From NCBI GenBank assembly GCA_023429545.1, contig JAEYUU010000356.1, forward strand, positions 1 through 8,264: a DNA stretch of 8,264 nt. Reading direction: 5' to 3'. The notes under the pieces are model-generated. The model saw nothing but the letters and a program-made list of their open reading frames with translations, had not been told where the DNA came from and ran no database searches. How positions within the stretch are numbered: the first letter of the stretch is position 1; each line of letters starts with the position of its first letter. The translations under genes and the position numbers were made by a program. Origin of the DNA: Verrucomicrobiota bacterium. GTDB lineage: Bacteria; Verrucomicrobiota; Verrucomicrobiia; Verrucomicrobiales; Verrucomicrobiaceae. Below, piece by piece: positions 1 to 6,634 of this stretch.

Positions 1-867
1 AACTATGGCTATGCCTTCCGGTGCATCGATGGCACGGGCATCGCGGTGGTGGACAGCGAGGGCAGCACCATCCAGAACTGCCGCGTGGTGGAGCACATCT
101 TTGTTCCCACACGCGAGTTGAAGGAGAAACACGGTCTGGGAAAGTTCACGAAGAAGAATGTACAGATGGGCAAGCTGATGAGTCCGGAAGTGTGGAAAGC
201 CGAATATGTGAACATCTGGCACCAGGGCTCGGGCATTGTGGTGAACGGTCCGGAGCGCAACGCACGCACGCAACTGCTCGGCAATCAGATCGAGAATGCG
301 GCGCAGGGCATCGACCTGCATTGCGATCAGGTCATCGTTTCCAACAACATCGTGAACAATGCCTTCATTGGCATGAAGGCCATGCACGGCTCGCGCAACG
401 TGCTCATCCTCGGAAACCAGTTCATCAAAAATGATCTCTGGAGCATCGGCCTGATGCCGGGCGCGGCTTCTCACTTCGCCCGGGCCGCCGAAGGTGACAA
501 ACCCGCGCTGGAACCCAACACGGATGGTGGCTCCATCATTGCGAACAACATCATTTCCGACTTCGGCTATGGCAGCGCCGCGTGGATGTGGACCGACACC
601 GCCTCCTGCAATCCGCTCCGCTTTGACAAGGGACAGACTCCGGAGAATCCCCCGCTCACCGATGTGCTCATCCAGGGCAACGTGATCTACGACTCCGGCA
701 GGGATGAGCCGCTGGTAGAGGGTGTTCCGAAAAAGCAGGGACCACGCTACCACTATGCCGTGCGCATTGAGACCGATGGAAAGAACGCACCGCAGGGACT
801 CCGCTTCTCCAACAACATCTTTCACCCGGGTCAGAAGGGCGTGAGCAATGTGGATTTGAAGCCTTGA
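1..867 (+). CDS. right-handed beta-helix repeat protein, C-terminal part (5' end outside window)
   Basis: The reading frame is open from base 1 to a TGA at 865-867, giving 288 visible residues; the start lies upstream of the window. The protein contains several PbH1-type turns of about 22 residues rich in Asn, Ile and Gly. Examples are GNQIENAAQGIDL, SNNIVNNAFIGM, GNQFIKND, ANNIISDFGYG, QGNVIYDSG and SNNIFHPG. Such repeats stack into a parallel beta-helix, the fold of pectate-lyase-like and other polysaccharide-acting or surface proteins. The repeats are interrupted by longer loops, for example around visible residues 36-70 and 165-180, which often form the substrate face. No catalytic residues can be assigned. 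The missing N-terminus probably carries a signal peptide, but this cannot be seen. An internal ATG at base 46 is only an in-frame methionine of this larger ORF. Fold call is fairly sure; substrate unknown. Confidence 0.85.
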   Translation, partial: NYGYAFRCIDGTGIAVVDSEGSTIQNCRVVEHIFVPTRELKEKHGLGKFTKKNVQMGKLMSPEVWKAEYVNIWHQGSGIVVNGPERNARTQLLGNQIENAAQGIDLHCDQVIVSNNIVNNAFIGMKAMHGSRNVLILGNQFIKNDLWSIGLMPGAASHFARAAEGDKPALEPNTDGGSIIANNIISDFGYGSAAWMWTDTASCNPLRFDKGQTPENPPLTDVLIQGNVIYDSGRDEPLVEGVPKKQGPRYHYAVRIETDGKNAPQGLRFSNNIFHPGQKGVSNVDLKP

Positions 868-1020
868 GGTGGTGCCAGCGGAGCTGCCCTCGAGCATGGA
901 CCCAACCGGTCTTGAAAATGCCGCACCTCTCTGCCGCGCGCGGGCCGGTAAATTCCTCGCAAAAGTTCACACCTTTGTATCTCCCTGGCATTCTCTGCTA
1001 AACGACCCGGAAGTTTCCCG

Positions 1021-1032
1021 TAGCCCTGAGCC
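1021..1032 (+). promoter_or_regulatory. possible -10 box for a leaderless transcript of the CocE-like gene
   Basis: TAGCCC at 1021-1026 is followed by exactly six bases and then the ATG at 1033. That spacing would place transcription start on the A of the start codon. The same arrangement, TAGCCT plus six bases plus ATG, precedes the gene at 4961. No good -35 element is visible at the expected distance here; TTGTAT at 975-980 is too far upstream for this box. The rest of the 868-1032 spacer shows no gene and no convincing terminator. Weak on its own; supported mainly by the parallel case. Confidence 0.3.
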
Positions 1033-2934
1033 ATGATTGGGAAACATGTCTGGTTCAAGGGACGACTGGCGGTAGCGTTGATAGGCATCGGTCTCTTTCC
1101 GCACGAAGGGCGGACGGAAGAGAAGAAGCTCGCCACGCCGCCACCATATGTCCTGGAGAGCAATGTGATGGTACCCATGCGCGACGGCGTGAAGCTGGCG
1201 ACGGATGTGTATCGTCCGATTCAGGCGGATGGCACCGCTGTGCAGGAGAAGCTGCCCATCATCCTCACCCGCACGCCGTACAACAAGACCGGTGCGAAGA
1301 AGCAGGCGGATTACTTCACCCGGCACGGCTATGTCTTCGTGGCGCAGGACTGCCGGGGTCGCTACGGCAGTGAAGGCGTGTGGCACTGGATGACGGACGA
1401 TGGCAACGACGGCGTAGACGCGGCTGCGTGGATTGGAAAACAGCCATGGAGCGATGGAAAGATTGGCATGTTCGGCACCTCATACGTGGGTGGCACGCAG
1501 CATGCCATGGCGCTGGCGGGAGCGAAGGAGTTGACGACCGTGATTCCCGTGGATGCCGTCTCGAACTGCGGAGTGCAGTCCATGCGCAACGGAGGCGCGT
1601 TTGAGCTGCGTTTCTGGAACTGGATCATGCTCAATGCGGGCAAGGGCAGCCAGGCAGTGAAGGATGAGGCCACCGCCGCGATGCTGAAGGAGATGGCTGA
1701 CAACCGTTTCCACTACCTCGCAAACCTGCCGCTCCGCAAGGGCACCACCCCGCTCAAATTCGCACCGGAGTACGAAGACTGGCTCACCGGAGCGATGAGC
1801 CACGGTGCCAATGATGCATACTGGCAGCAGAACAACATCCTGGAGCAGGCCGCCTCGTACAGGGACATCCCGGTGTATCTCGTGGGTGGCTGGTATGACT
1901 CGTGGGCGGGGAATACCACCGCGAACTTCGGGGCGCTGAGCAAGGCGCTGAAGAGCGACGTGTATCTCATCATGGGCCCGTGGATCCATGGCGCTCAGGC
2001 GGCATCATCGCACGGACAGGTGGACTATGGAAAAGACGCCGCGATTCCCGATGAACTCGCGTGGCGCCTGGAGTGGTACGACCACTGGCTCAAGGGCAAG
2101 GAGAACAGCGTGGGCAAAACCGCGCCTTTCGCGAGCAAGGTCCGCATCTTCGTGATGGGCACGGGGGATGGGCACAAGACGGAGAAGGGCAAGCTCTTCC
2201 ACGGGGGCGAGTGGCGTGACGAGAAGGAGTGGCCCCTCGCGAGACAGCAGACCACGGCATTCTACTTCGGCGCAAACGGGAAGCTGGATAGCGACAAACC
2301 AATGGCAGAAAAGTCTTCCACGACTTTTACCTTTGATCCGAAGAATCCGGTGCCGACCATCGGTGGCAACATCTCGAGTGGAAACGACATCCTCCTGCAG
2401 GGCGCGTGGGACCAGCGGGGCGGCCCACACGTGTGGAACTGGCCCAACCCCATCCCGCTCTCCGCGCGCAACGACGTGGTCATTTTCGAAACAGAACCAC
2501 TCGCGGAAGACACGGAAGTCACCGGTGAAATCGCGGTGAAGCTTTGGGCGACTTCCAGCGCGGTGGACACCGACTTCACCGCGAAGCTGGTGGATGTGTA
2601 TCCCGGCAGCACGACATGGCCCGGCGGCTTCGACCTGAAGATCACGGAAGGCATCATCCGCGCGCGCTTCCGTGACAGCCTGAAGGAAGAGAAGCTCATG
2701 GAGCCGGGCAAGCCCTATGCCTTCACGATCCGTCTCTATCCCACCAGCAATGTCTTCAAGAAGGGGCATCGCATTCGGGTGGAAGTGAGCAGCAGCAATT
2801 TCCCCCGGTTCGACGTGAACCCGAACACGGGCGAACCGCTTAACGATCACCGGCGCACTGTGGTGGCGGAGAACACCATCCTCCACAGCAAAGAGCATCC
2901 ATCCTGCATCGTGCTGCCCATCATCCCACGATAA
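1033..2934 (+). CDS. secreted CocE/NonD family hydrolase (X-Pro dipeptidyl-peptidase S15-like)
   Basis: A 633-residue alpha/beta hydrolase of the CocE/NonD (S15-like) family, which cleaves ester or amide bonds in small acyl compounds (cocaine esterase, glutaryl-7-ACA acylase and alpha-amino-acid ester hydrolase are relatives). The catalytic triad is visible. Ser150 lies in the nucleophile elbow GTSYVG, Asp289 in GGWYDSWAG and His319 in GPWIHG. Tyr83 in RTPYN matches the oxyanion-hole tyrosine of CocE, and the family signature QDCRGRYGSEG is at 105-115. Residues from about 375 to 630 form the jelly-roll PepX C-terminal domain. The acidic cluster that alpha-amino-acid ester hydrolases carry after the catalytic Asp is absent (Asp is followed by Ser-Trp), so a general esterase or acylase is more likely. 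Residues 1-30 resemble a signal peptide (hydrophobic LAVALIGIGLF), implying export. The ATG is the first possible start, since an in-frame TGA lies two codons upstream. Natural substrate unknown. Confidence 0.92.
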   Translation: MIGKHVWFKGRLAVALIGIGLFPHEGRTEEKKLATPPPYVLESNVMVPMRDGVKLATDVYRPIQADGTAVQEKLPIILTRTPYNKTGAKKQADYFTRHGYVFVAQDCRGRYGSEGVWHWMTDDGNDGVDAAAWIGKQPWSDGKIGMFGTSYVGGTQHAMALAGAKELTTVIPVDAVSNCGVQSMRNGGAFELRFWNWIMLNAGKGSQAVKDEATAAMLKEMADNRFHYLANLPLRKGTTPLKFAPEYEDWLTGAMSHGANDAYWQQNNILEQAASYRDIPVYLVGGWYDSWAGNTTANFGALSKALKSDVYLIMGPWIHGAQAASSHGQVDYGKDAAIPDELAWRLEWYDHWLKGKENSVGKTAPFASKVRIFVMGTGDGHKTEKGKLFHGGEWRDEKEWPLARQQTTAFYFGANGKLDSDKPMAEKSSTTFTFDPKNPVPTIGGNISSGNDILLQGAWDQRGGPHVWNWPNPIPLSARNDVVIFETEPLAEDTEVTGEIAVKLWATSSAVDTDFTAKLVDVYPGSTTWPGGFDLKITEGIIRARFRDSLKEEKLMEPGKPYAFTIRLYPTSNVFKKGHRIRVEVSSSNFPRFDVNPNTGEPLNDHRRTVVAENTILHSKEHPSCIVLPIIPR

Positions 2935-2989
2935 GAAGTCGGAAACCGTTCACGCTGTTTCGCTAAGGCATGCCGACAAAAATTCGCGA

Positions 2990-3017
2990 TTGACTAGACT
3001 GACCAGTCGGTCTAGTC
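2990..3017 (+). promoter_or_regulatory. probable TetR operator overlapping the tetR promoter
   Basis: Positions 2992-3017 form an imperfect 26-base palindrome with perfect 8-base arms, GACTAGAC-N10-GTCTAGTC; 22 of 26 positions are symmetric about 3004.5. A second, overlapping dyad, GACC-N4-GGTC, lies at 3001-3012. The dyad overlaps a possible promoter: TTGACT at 2990-2995 and TCTAGT at 3011-3016, with a short 15-base spacing. The tetR start codon follows 10 bases after the palindrome. This is the classic layout of a self-repressing TetR gene. The site shares 13 of 18 bases, on the same dyad centre, with the palindrome at 3651-3668. The promoter hexamers are less certain than the palindrome. 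Confidence 0.75.
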
Positions 3018-3027
3018 GTCACTCCCC

Positions 3028-3630
3028 ATGTCCAAACCTTCCAGCAAGGAAAGCCTGCTCAGCGCTGCCAAGGCGCTGTTCCTGGTGCGTGGGTATTCCG
3101 GCACCTCGGTGGACACGATTTGCGAGCAGGCCGGAGTGAGCAAAGGCAGCTTCTACCACTCCTTCAAATCGAAAGAGGATCTTGGCCTCGGCGTGCTGCG
3201 GTGGTCACTGGAGACTACCGCCGAAGCGCTGAAGCCTGAGTCGTACAAGAAGGTCGCGGATCCGGTCGGGCAATCCATCGCCTACCTCCGCCATCTGGAG
3301 CGCTCCGCAGAGACACTGTGGAGCCAGGGCTGCCTGCTCGGCACGTTCGCCAATGAGCTTGGCGAGACCAATTCGCGCCTCCGGGAAGCGGTGGCGAACC
3401 TCTTCACCGTCGTCATCAAGGACATCGCTTCGCGACTCAAGCCTCTGGCCGCACGCAGTGAGATTACCTGCACCGCCGAGGAACTCGCGGAGGAACTGCT
3501 CGTGATCCTGGAAGGATCCATCGTTCTGGCCAAGGCCTACCGGGATCCCTCGCGCATCACGCGGGGCATCCGGAGCTTCCGCAAGACCATCGAGTCACAA
3601 CTGCTCCCGTCCGCAGCAAAAGCTGCCTGA
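3028..3630 (+). CDS. TetR/AcrR family transcriptional repressor, NemR-like
   Basis: A 200-residue DNA-binding repressor of typical TetR length. The N-terminal helix-turn-helix covers about residues 9-55, with the family signature running from TSVDTICEQAGVSKGSFYHSF to KSKEDL. The remainder is the all-helical ligand-binding and dimerisation domain. Cys102 lies in QGCLLGTFANELG, which lines up with SGCLTVKLSAEV of E. coli NemR. There, Cys106 senses electrophiles and hypochlorite. The regulator may therefore respond to reactive compounds, but this is inference from one motif. Other cysteines are Cys32 and Cys148. A palindrome lies directly upstream and a related one precedes the next gene, so it probably represses itself and the methyltransferase. 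No Shine-Dalgarno sequence precedes the ATG. Family assignment is near certain; the inducer is unknown. Confidence 0.95.
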   Translation: MSKPSSKESLLSAAKALFLVRGYSGTSVDTICEQAGVSKGSFYHSFKSKEDLGLGVLRWSLETTAEALKPESYKKVADPVGQSIAYLRHLERSAETLWSQGCLLGTFANELGETNSRLREAVANLFTVVIKDIASRLKPLAARSEITCTAEELAEELLVILEGSIVLAKAYRDPSRITRGIRSFRKTIESQLLPSAAKAA

Positions 3631-3636
3631 TTTTTT
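3613..3636 (+). terminator. weak hairpin plus T-tract at the end of tetR
   Basis: GCAGC (3613-3617) and GCTGC (3622-3626) can pair around an AAAA loop, with six T residues at 3631-3636. The stem is only five base pairs, lies inside the last tetR codons, and four bases separate it from the T-tract. It may be a weak terminator or attenuator between tetR and the methyltransferase gene, or chance. Confidence 0.3.
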
Positions 3637-3650
3637 CAGTGCCCCGCATC

Positions 3651-3668
3651 ATACCAACCGGTCGGTAT
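3651..3668 (+). promoter_or_regulatory. probable TetR operator upstream of the methyltransferase gene
   Basis: The 18-base site ATACCAACCGGTCGGTAT is symmetric at 16 of 18 positions about 3659.5. It lies in the spacer between tetR and the methyltransferase, 54 bases before the ATG at 3723. Aligned on its centre with the tetR operator, it shares 13 of 18 bases, including ACC-N-GTCGGT. A possible -10 element, TACAAA at 3707-3712, lies downstream, but no convincing -35 is seen. The palindrome is clear; its recognition by the adjacent TetR protein is inference from location and similarity. Confidence 0.75.
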
Positions 3669-3722
3669 GGATGCCCACTCCAAAAACCTCGACCGGGCAA
3701 ACCAAGTACAAACATCACCACC

Positions 3723-4838
3723 ATGTCAGTCGATACCCTTGCCTCTCAGAAGGCCACCAGCAATGGCAGCCACGCGAAGGCTGCTGAAATCAACCCGGAC
3801 AAGCTCCATGCCTTCATGGGGCGCATGCTCAATGATCTGGGCGCGGCCGCGACGGGTTCCCTCGTGATCCTGGGCGACCGCCTCGGTCTCTACGAGGCTC
3901 TGTGGAAACACGGTCCCTGCACCAGCCAGCAACTGGCCTCCGCCACCGGCCTGCATGAGCGCCATCTGCGCGAGTGGCTCTGCGCCCAGGCCGCGGCGGA
4001 GTACATTGCGTATGATGCTGGCACCGAGTCATTCCAACTCACCCCGGAGCAGGCTGCCGTGTTGGCCGACCCGGACAGTCCCGCAGCGATGGTTGGCGGC
4101 TTCTACACCATCGGCTCAAGTTATCTCGATGAACCGAAGATTGCCGAGAGCTTCCGTACCGGCAAGGGTGTGCCCTGGGGAGATCATCATGCCTGCCTCT
4201 TCTGTGGCACGGCACGGTTCTTCCGTCCCGGCTATGAAGCGAACCTGGTGAGTTCCTGGCTGCCTGCGCTGGATGGCGTGGTGGCAAAGCTCGAGAAGGG
4301 TGCCCGTGTCGCAGACGTGGGCTGCGGACATGGCATCTCCACCTTCATCATGGCACGGTCCTTTCCAAACTCGGAGTTCGTCGGGTATGACCTGCATCCG
4401 GCCTCCATTGAGGCGTCGAACAAACACGCTGCCGATCACGGATTGAAGAACCTGCGGTTCGAGATCGCCTCTGCCCAGGACTTCCCGGGCAAGGATTTCG
4501 ACCTGGTGACCATCTTCGATGCTCTGCACGACATGGGTGATCCCGTGGGCGCATGCAAGCACATCAAGAAGTCACTCGCGAAGGACGGCACGCTCATGGT
4601 GGTGGAACCACGCGCGGGGGATACTCTTGCGGAAAACATCAACCCGGTGGGCCGCGTCTACTACGCAGCCTCCACCATGATCTGCACGCCGGGCGCCCTG
4701 AGCCAGTCCGGAGGCATGGCCTTGGGGGCACAGGCAGGTGAAAAGAAGCTCGCGGAAGTGTTCCACTCCGGCGGCTTCACCAAGGTGCGCCGCGCCACGG
4801 ATACGCCGTTCAATGTGGTGCTGGAGGCTCGCGCCTAG
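3723..4838 (+). CDS. class I SAM-dependent methyltransferase with N-terminal winged-helix domain (Rv2258c-like)
   Basis: A 371-residue enzyme predicted to transfer a methyl group from S-adenosylmethionine to an unknown small molecule. Residues about 26-115 form a winged-helix, MarR-like module (from LGLYEALWKHGPCTSQQLASATGL to about residue 112), used in this family for dimerisation and the substrate pocket. The Rossmann domain starts near residue 190. Motif I is VADVGCGHG (196-204), the acidic residue after strand 2 is Asp223 in VGYDLHP, and FDALHDMGDP (265-274) follows strand 4. The segment GDHHACLFCGTARFFRPGY (153-171) is the family's conserved linker, here with two cysteines and two histidines close together. 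A GTG at 3639 would add 28 residues, but that stretch encodes the operator palindrome and is low-complexity Pro/Thr-rich, so ATG 3723 is preferred. Located downstream of tetR and probably repressed by it. Ends before a strong terminator. Substrate cannot be predicted. Confidence 0.9.
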   Translation: MSVDTLASQKATSNGSHAKAAEINPDKLHAFMGRMLNDLGAAATGSLVILGDRLGLYEALWKHGPCTSQQLASATGLHERHLREWLCAQAAAEYIAYDAGTESFQLTPEQAAVLADPDSPAAMVGGFYTIGSSYLDEPKIAESFRTGKGVPWGDHHACLFCGTARFFRPGYEANLVSSWLPALDGVVAKLEKGARVADVGCGHGISTFIMARSFPNSEFVGYDLHPASIEASNKHAADHGLKNLRFEIASAQDFPGKDFDLVTIFDALHDMGDPVGACKHIKKSLAKDGTLMVVEPRAGDTLAENINPVGRVYYAASTMICTPGALSQSGGMALGAQAGEKKLAEVFHSGGFTKVRRATDTPFNVVLEARA

Positions 4839-4879
4839 CCTGTCCGAGCACCATGCCGCCGAACCAGCACTTGATACTG

Positions 4880-4913
4880 GCAGCGCCTCCGCGACCCGGA
4901 GGTGCCGCTTTTT
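4880..4913 (+). terminator. intrinsic terminator of the methyltransferase gene
   Basis: A GC-rich hairpin has arms 4880-4891 (ending CCTCCG) and 4897-4908 (starting CGGAGG). There are ten Watson-Crick pairs, one G-U pair and one A-C mismatch, with a five-base loop CGACC. It is followed directly by TTTTT at 4909-4913. It lies 41 bases after the methyltransferase stop and separates that gene from the serine hydrolase, so the two are independent transcription units. Confidence 0.8.
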
Positions 4914-4925
4914 GCCTCGATGCGA

Positions 4926-4960
4926 TTGCAATCGCTAAACTCTTCCGCTAGCCTCGCGGC
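4926..4960 (+). promoter_or_regulatory. promoter giving a probable leaderless mRNA for the SHD1 serine hydrolase
   Basis: TTGCAA at 4926-4931 and TAGCCT at 4949-4954 are 17 bases apart, the ideal sigma-70-type spacing. Six bases separate the -10 box from the ATG at 4961, so transcription would begin at or next to the start codon. No ribosome binding site is present, consistent with a leaderless transcript. TAAACT at 4936-4941 is an alternative -10 box but lacks a partner. Confidence 0.55.
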
Positions 4961-6316
4961 ATGACCAAGGTCTTGCCATTTTCGCTGGCTTGCTTCCTCT
5001 GCGCCCTGTCTCATCATGCTCACGCACGCACGTGGACGGAGGCGACCACAGGGCGGAAGATCGAAGCGGACTTCGTCTCCGCGGATGACAGAACCGTCAC
5101 CATCGCGGCGCGCAACGGAGCAAAATTCACCCTCGATCTGAACCGTCTGTCGGCAGAGGACAAGGCCTTCGTACAACAACAACTACAGCAGCAGTCACCA
5201 GGCAAGCCGGCGGCAGGCAATGTCACGCAACGCAGCGGGCCCAAGGTCAAGGATCGCTTTGAGGCGATCAAGAAGCTGACCGCCGCAGAGATCCCTGTGA
5301 GCGGCGAAGCCGACGCAAAGCTGGCGACTTTGGATGATGCCATCCAGCAATTCATGGCAGAGAAGGGTGTGGGCGCCGTCACCTTCGCACTGGGTCGCAA
5401 CGGGAAGATCCTGCATGACCGCGCCTTTGGCTGGGCGGACTCCACGCTGAAGACACCTCTGCAACCCGGCGTGAAAATGCGGGTGGCCTCGCTCACGAAA
5501 CCGGTGGTTAAGGCTGCCGTCCTCACCTTAATCGACGCCGGCAAACTGAAAATGGAGGATCAGGTGTACACGGTTCTGCAGCTTGACCAGTACAAGGAGG
5601 CGAAAGTCTGTGACTCGCGCTGGAAAGTAGTCACTATCGATCAGTTGCTGGAACACAAAGGTGGGTGGGATCGTGATCAGAAGGCTGGTGACCTGACCAC
5701 GCACAGTTCCGAGATGGAGAAGATGTTCCGGATAAAAACGGATGAACTGGAACCGAAGCATGTGGTGCGCTACGGACTCACGCTCCCGCTCGACTTCGAT
5801 CCCGGCACCAAGGAGTCGTATTGCAACTTCGGCTACATACTCCTGGTGCGCGTCATTGAGAAGGTCAGTGGACAAAGTTTTGTGGACTACCTGCAGGAGA
5901 CGGTGTGCAAGGAATCCGCAGCGCCTTCATTCAGTTTGAGCGCTTCCGATGCGCGCAGGAGGCAGCCCGGAGAGATCTGGTACTGCTACCACCCTGAGTA
6001 TCCACAGGAGCAGATTCCCTTGTCCTTCCAGACGGAAGCGCATGATGGCGCGGGCGCGCTGGCCTGCACGGCTGCGGACTACACCCGGTTTCTGGAAAAG
6101 TATTGGATCAGCGGGAAGCCTCGCAAGGAAGGGGGCTACCGCTACGCATTTGATGGAAGTCTTCCCGGCGTCACGGCCATCTGCTCACAACGTCTGGATG
6201 GCATCAACTACACGGCCATCGCCAATCGCCGCGACCGCGCCCCCTCCGGGTGGAATGATGAACTGCGGAAGCGGATCGATGAAGCGCTTGAGAAGGTGGC
6301 AGCGGAACTCAAGTAG
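4961..6316 (+). CDS. secreted SHD1-domain serine hydrolase (class C beta-lactamase / penicillin-binding-protein-like)
   Basis: A 451-residue exported protein. Residues 1-22 form a signal peptide ending AHA. Residues about 23-70 are an SHD1 domain (RTWTEATTGRKIEADF through LNRLSAEDKAFV), a small module common on secreted planctomycete and verrucomicrobial proteins. A Gln-rich linker (71-78) leads to the beta-lactamase-like domain at about 120-440, a fold used by DD-peptidases, esterases and class C beta-lactamases. The nucleophile motif SxxK is Ser177-Leu-Thr-Lys180 and the YxN motif is Tyr287-Cys-Asn289. The third motif, normally H/K-x-G before a SLPG-like turn, reads Phe397-Asp-Gly399-SLPG, so the usual His or Lys is missing. 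Hydrolysis of a small ester or amide is still possible; true beta-lactamase activity is unlikely. It has its own promoter and lies downstream of a terminator. Substrate unknown. Confidence 0.9.
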   Translation: MTKVLPFSLACFLCALSHHAHARTWTEATTGRKIEADFVSADDRTVTIAARNGAKFTLDLNRLSAEDKAFVQQQLQQQSPGKPAAGNVTQRSGPKVKDRFEAIKKLTAAEIPVSGEADAKLATLDDAIQQFMAEKGVGAVTFALGRNGKILHDRAFGWADSTLKTPLQPGVKMRVASLTKPVVKAAVLTLIDAGKLKMEDQVYTVLQLDQYKEAKVCDSRWKVVTIDQLLEHKGGWDRDQKAGDLTTHSSEMEKMFRIKTDELEPKHVVRYGLTLPLDFDPGTKESYCNFGYILLVRVIEKVSGQSFVDYLQETVCKESAAPSFSLSASDARRRQPGEIWYCYHPEYPQEQIPLSFQTEAHDGAGALACTAADYTRFLEKYWISGKPRKEGGYRYAFDGSLPGVTAICSQRLDGINYTAIANRRDRAPSGWNDELRKRIDEALEKVAAELK

Positions 6317-6321
6317 GGGCA

Positions 6322-6465
6322 CTACTTCTGGCCCGGCAGTTTGATGGTCACCTCCACGTGATTCTCCGGCACCTCGAGATGGGCGAGCTTCTCCTTGAGC
6401 TTCGCTTCGGCGGCGGCATCCCCTGACAGAGCCTTGTCATGGAAGGCGGGCAGGAAGGTGCAGAT
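6322..6465 (-). pseudogene. decayed C-terminal remnant of an unidentified gene
   Basis: Reading leftward, 47 codons without stop precede a TAG at 6324-6322. The peptide looks genuinely coding: it has charged, helix-like LKEKLAHLEVPENHVEV and ends TIKLPGQK. It has no start codon, and an in-frame TGA (6468-6466) closes it upstream. A second frame is open from 6538 to 6440 (CGWRSCMKGGLTAFCFRT), so a frameshift near 6460 could connect the two pieces, but that upstream part is Cys-rich and less convincing. This fits the tail of a longer minus-strand gene lost by deletion or decay, lying tail-to-tail with the serine hydrolase five bases away. I do not recognise the family. It could instead be chance coding-like sequence. 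Confidence 0.45.
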
Positions 6466-6634
6466 TCATGGTGCGGAAACAGAACGCGGTCAGCCCGCCT
6501 TTCATGCAGGAGCGCCAGCCGCAACTGGCAACAGGCGCTCATCCCGAACTGCAGGTCCACTCGCTTGTTCCACGATTCCACAGACAATCATGGCCGCCGG
6601 CTACGCTCTCCCATGCCGGGCCAACCGGTGCCCG
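6466..6634. other. intergenic DNA with no intact gene
   Basis: Between the remnant and the Old Yellow Enzyme stop codon no ORF with family-like sequence is seen on either strand. Short open stretches exist in all minus frames, broken by stops such as the one at 6541-6539. It probably holds further degraded sequence of the lost gene. No clear terminator hairpin with a T-tract was found for either flanking gene. Confidence 0.5.

Noticed and set aside
899..911. GACC-N5-GGTC with AACCGGTC before the CocE-like gene, a possible third TetR site
   Set aside because: It shares only the short central bases with the other operators, lacks the outer arms and has an odd spacer, so chance is likely.
2005..2898. 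A 297-codon minus-strand ORF opposite the CocE-like gene
   Set aside because: It mirrors codon bias of the plus-strand gene, shows no family-like motifs, and the plus-strand product has a full catalytic triad over the same span.
2935..2989. Terminator after the CocE-like gene
   Set aside because: GTCGG and CCGAC can pair only across a loop of about 30 bases and no real T-tract follows.
3639..3722. GTG start at 3639 for the methyltransferase
   Set aside because: The added 28 codons overlap the operator palindrome and do not resemble the family N-terminus.
4835..5182. Minus-strand ORFs across the terminator and the start of the serine hydrolase
   Set aside because: They run through a clear intrinsic terminator and signal-peptide coding region and show no domain.
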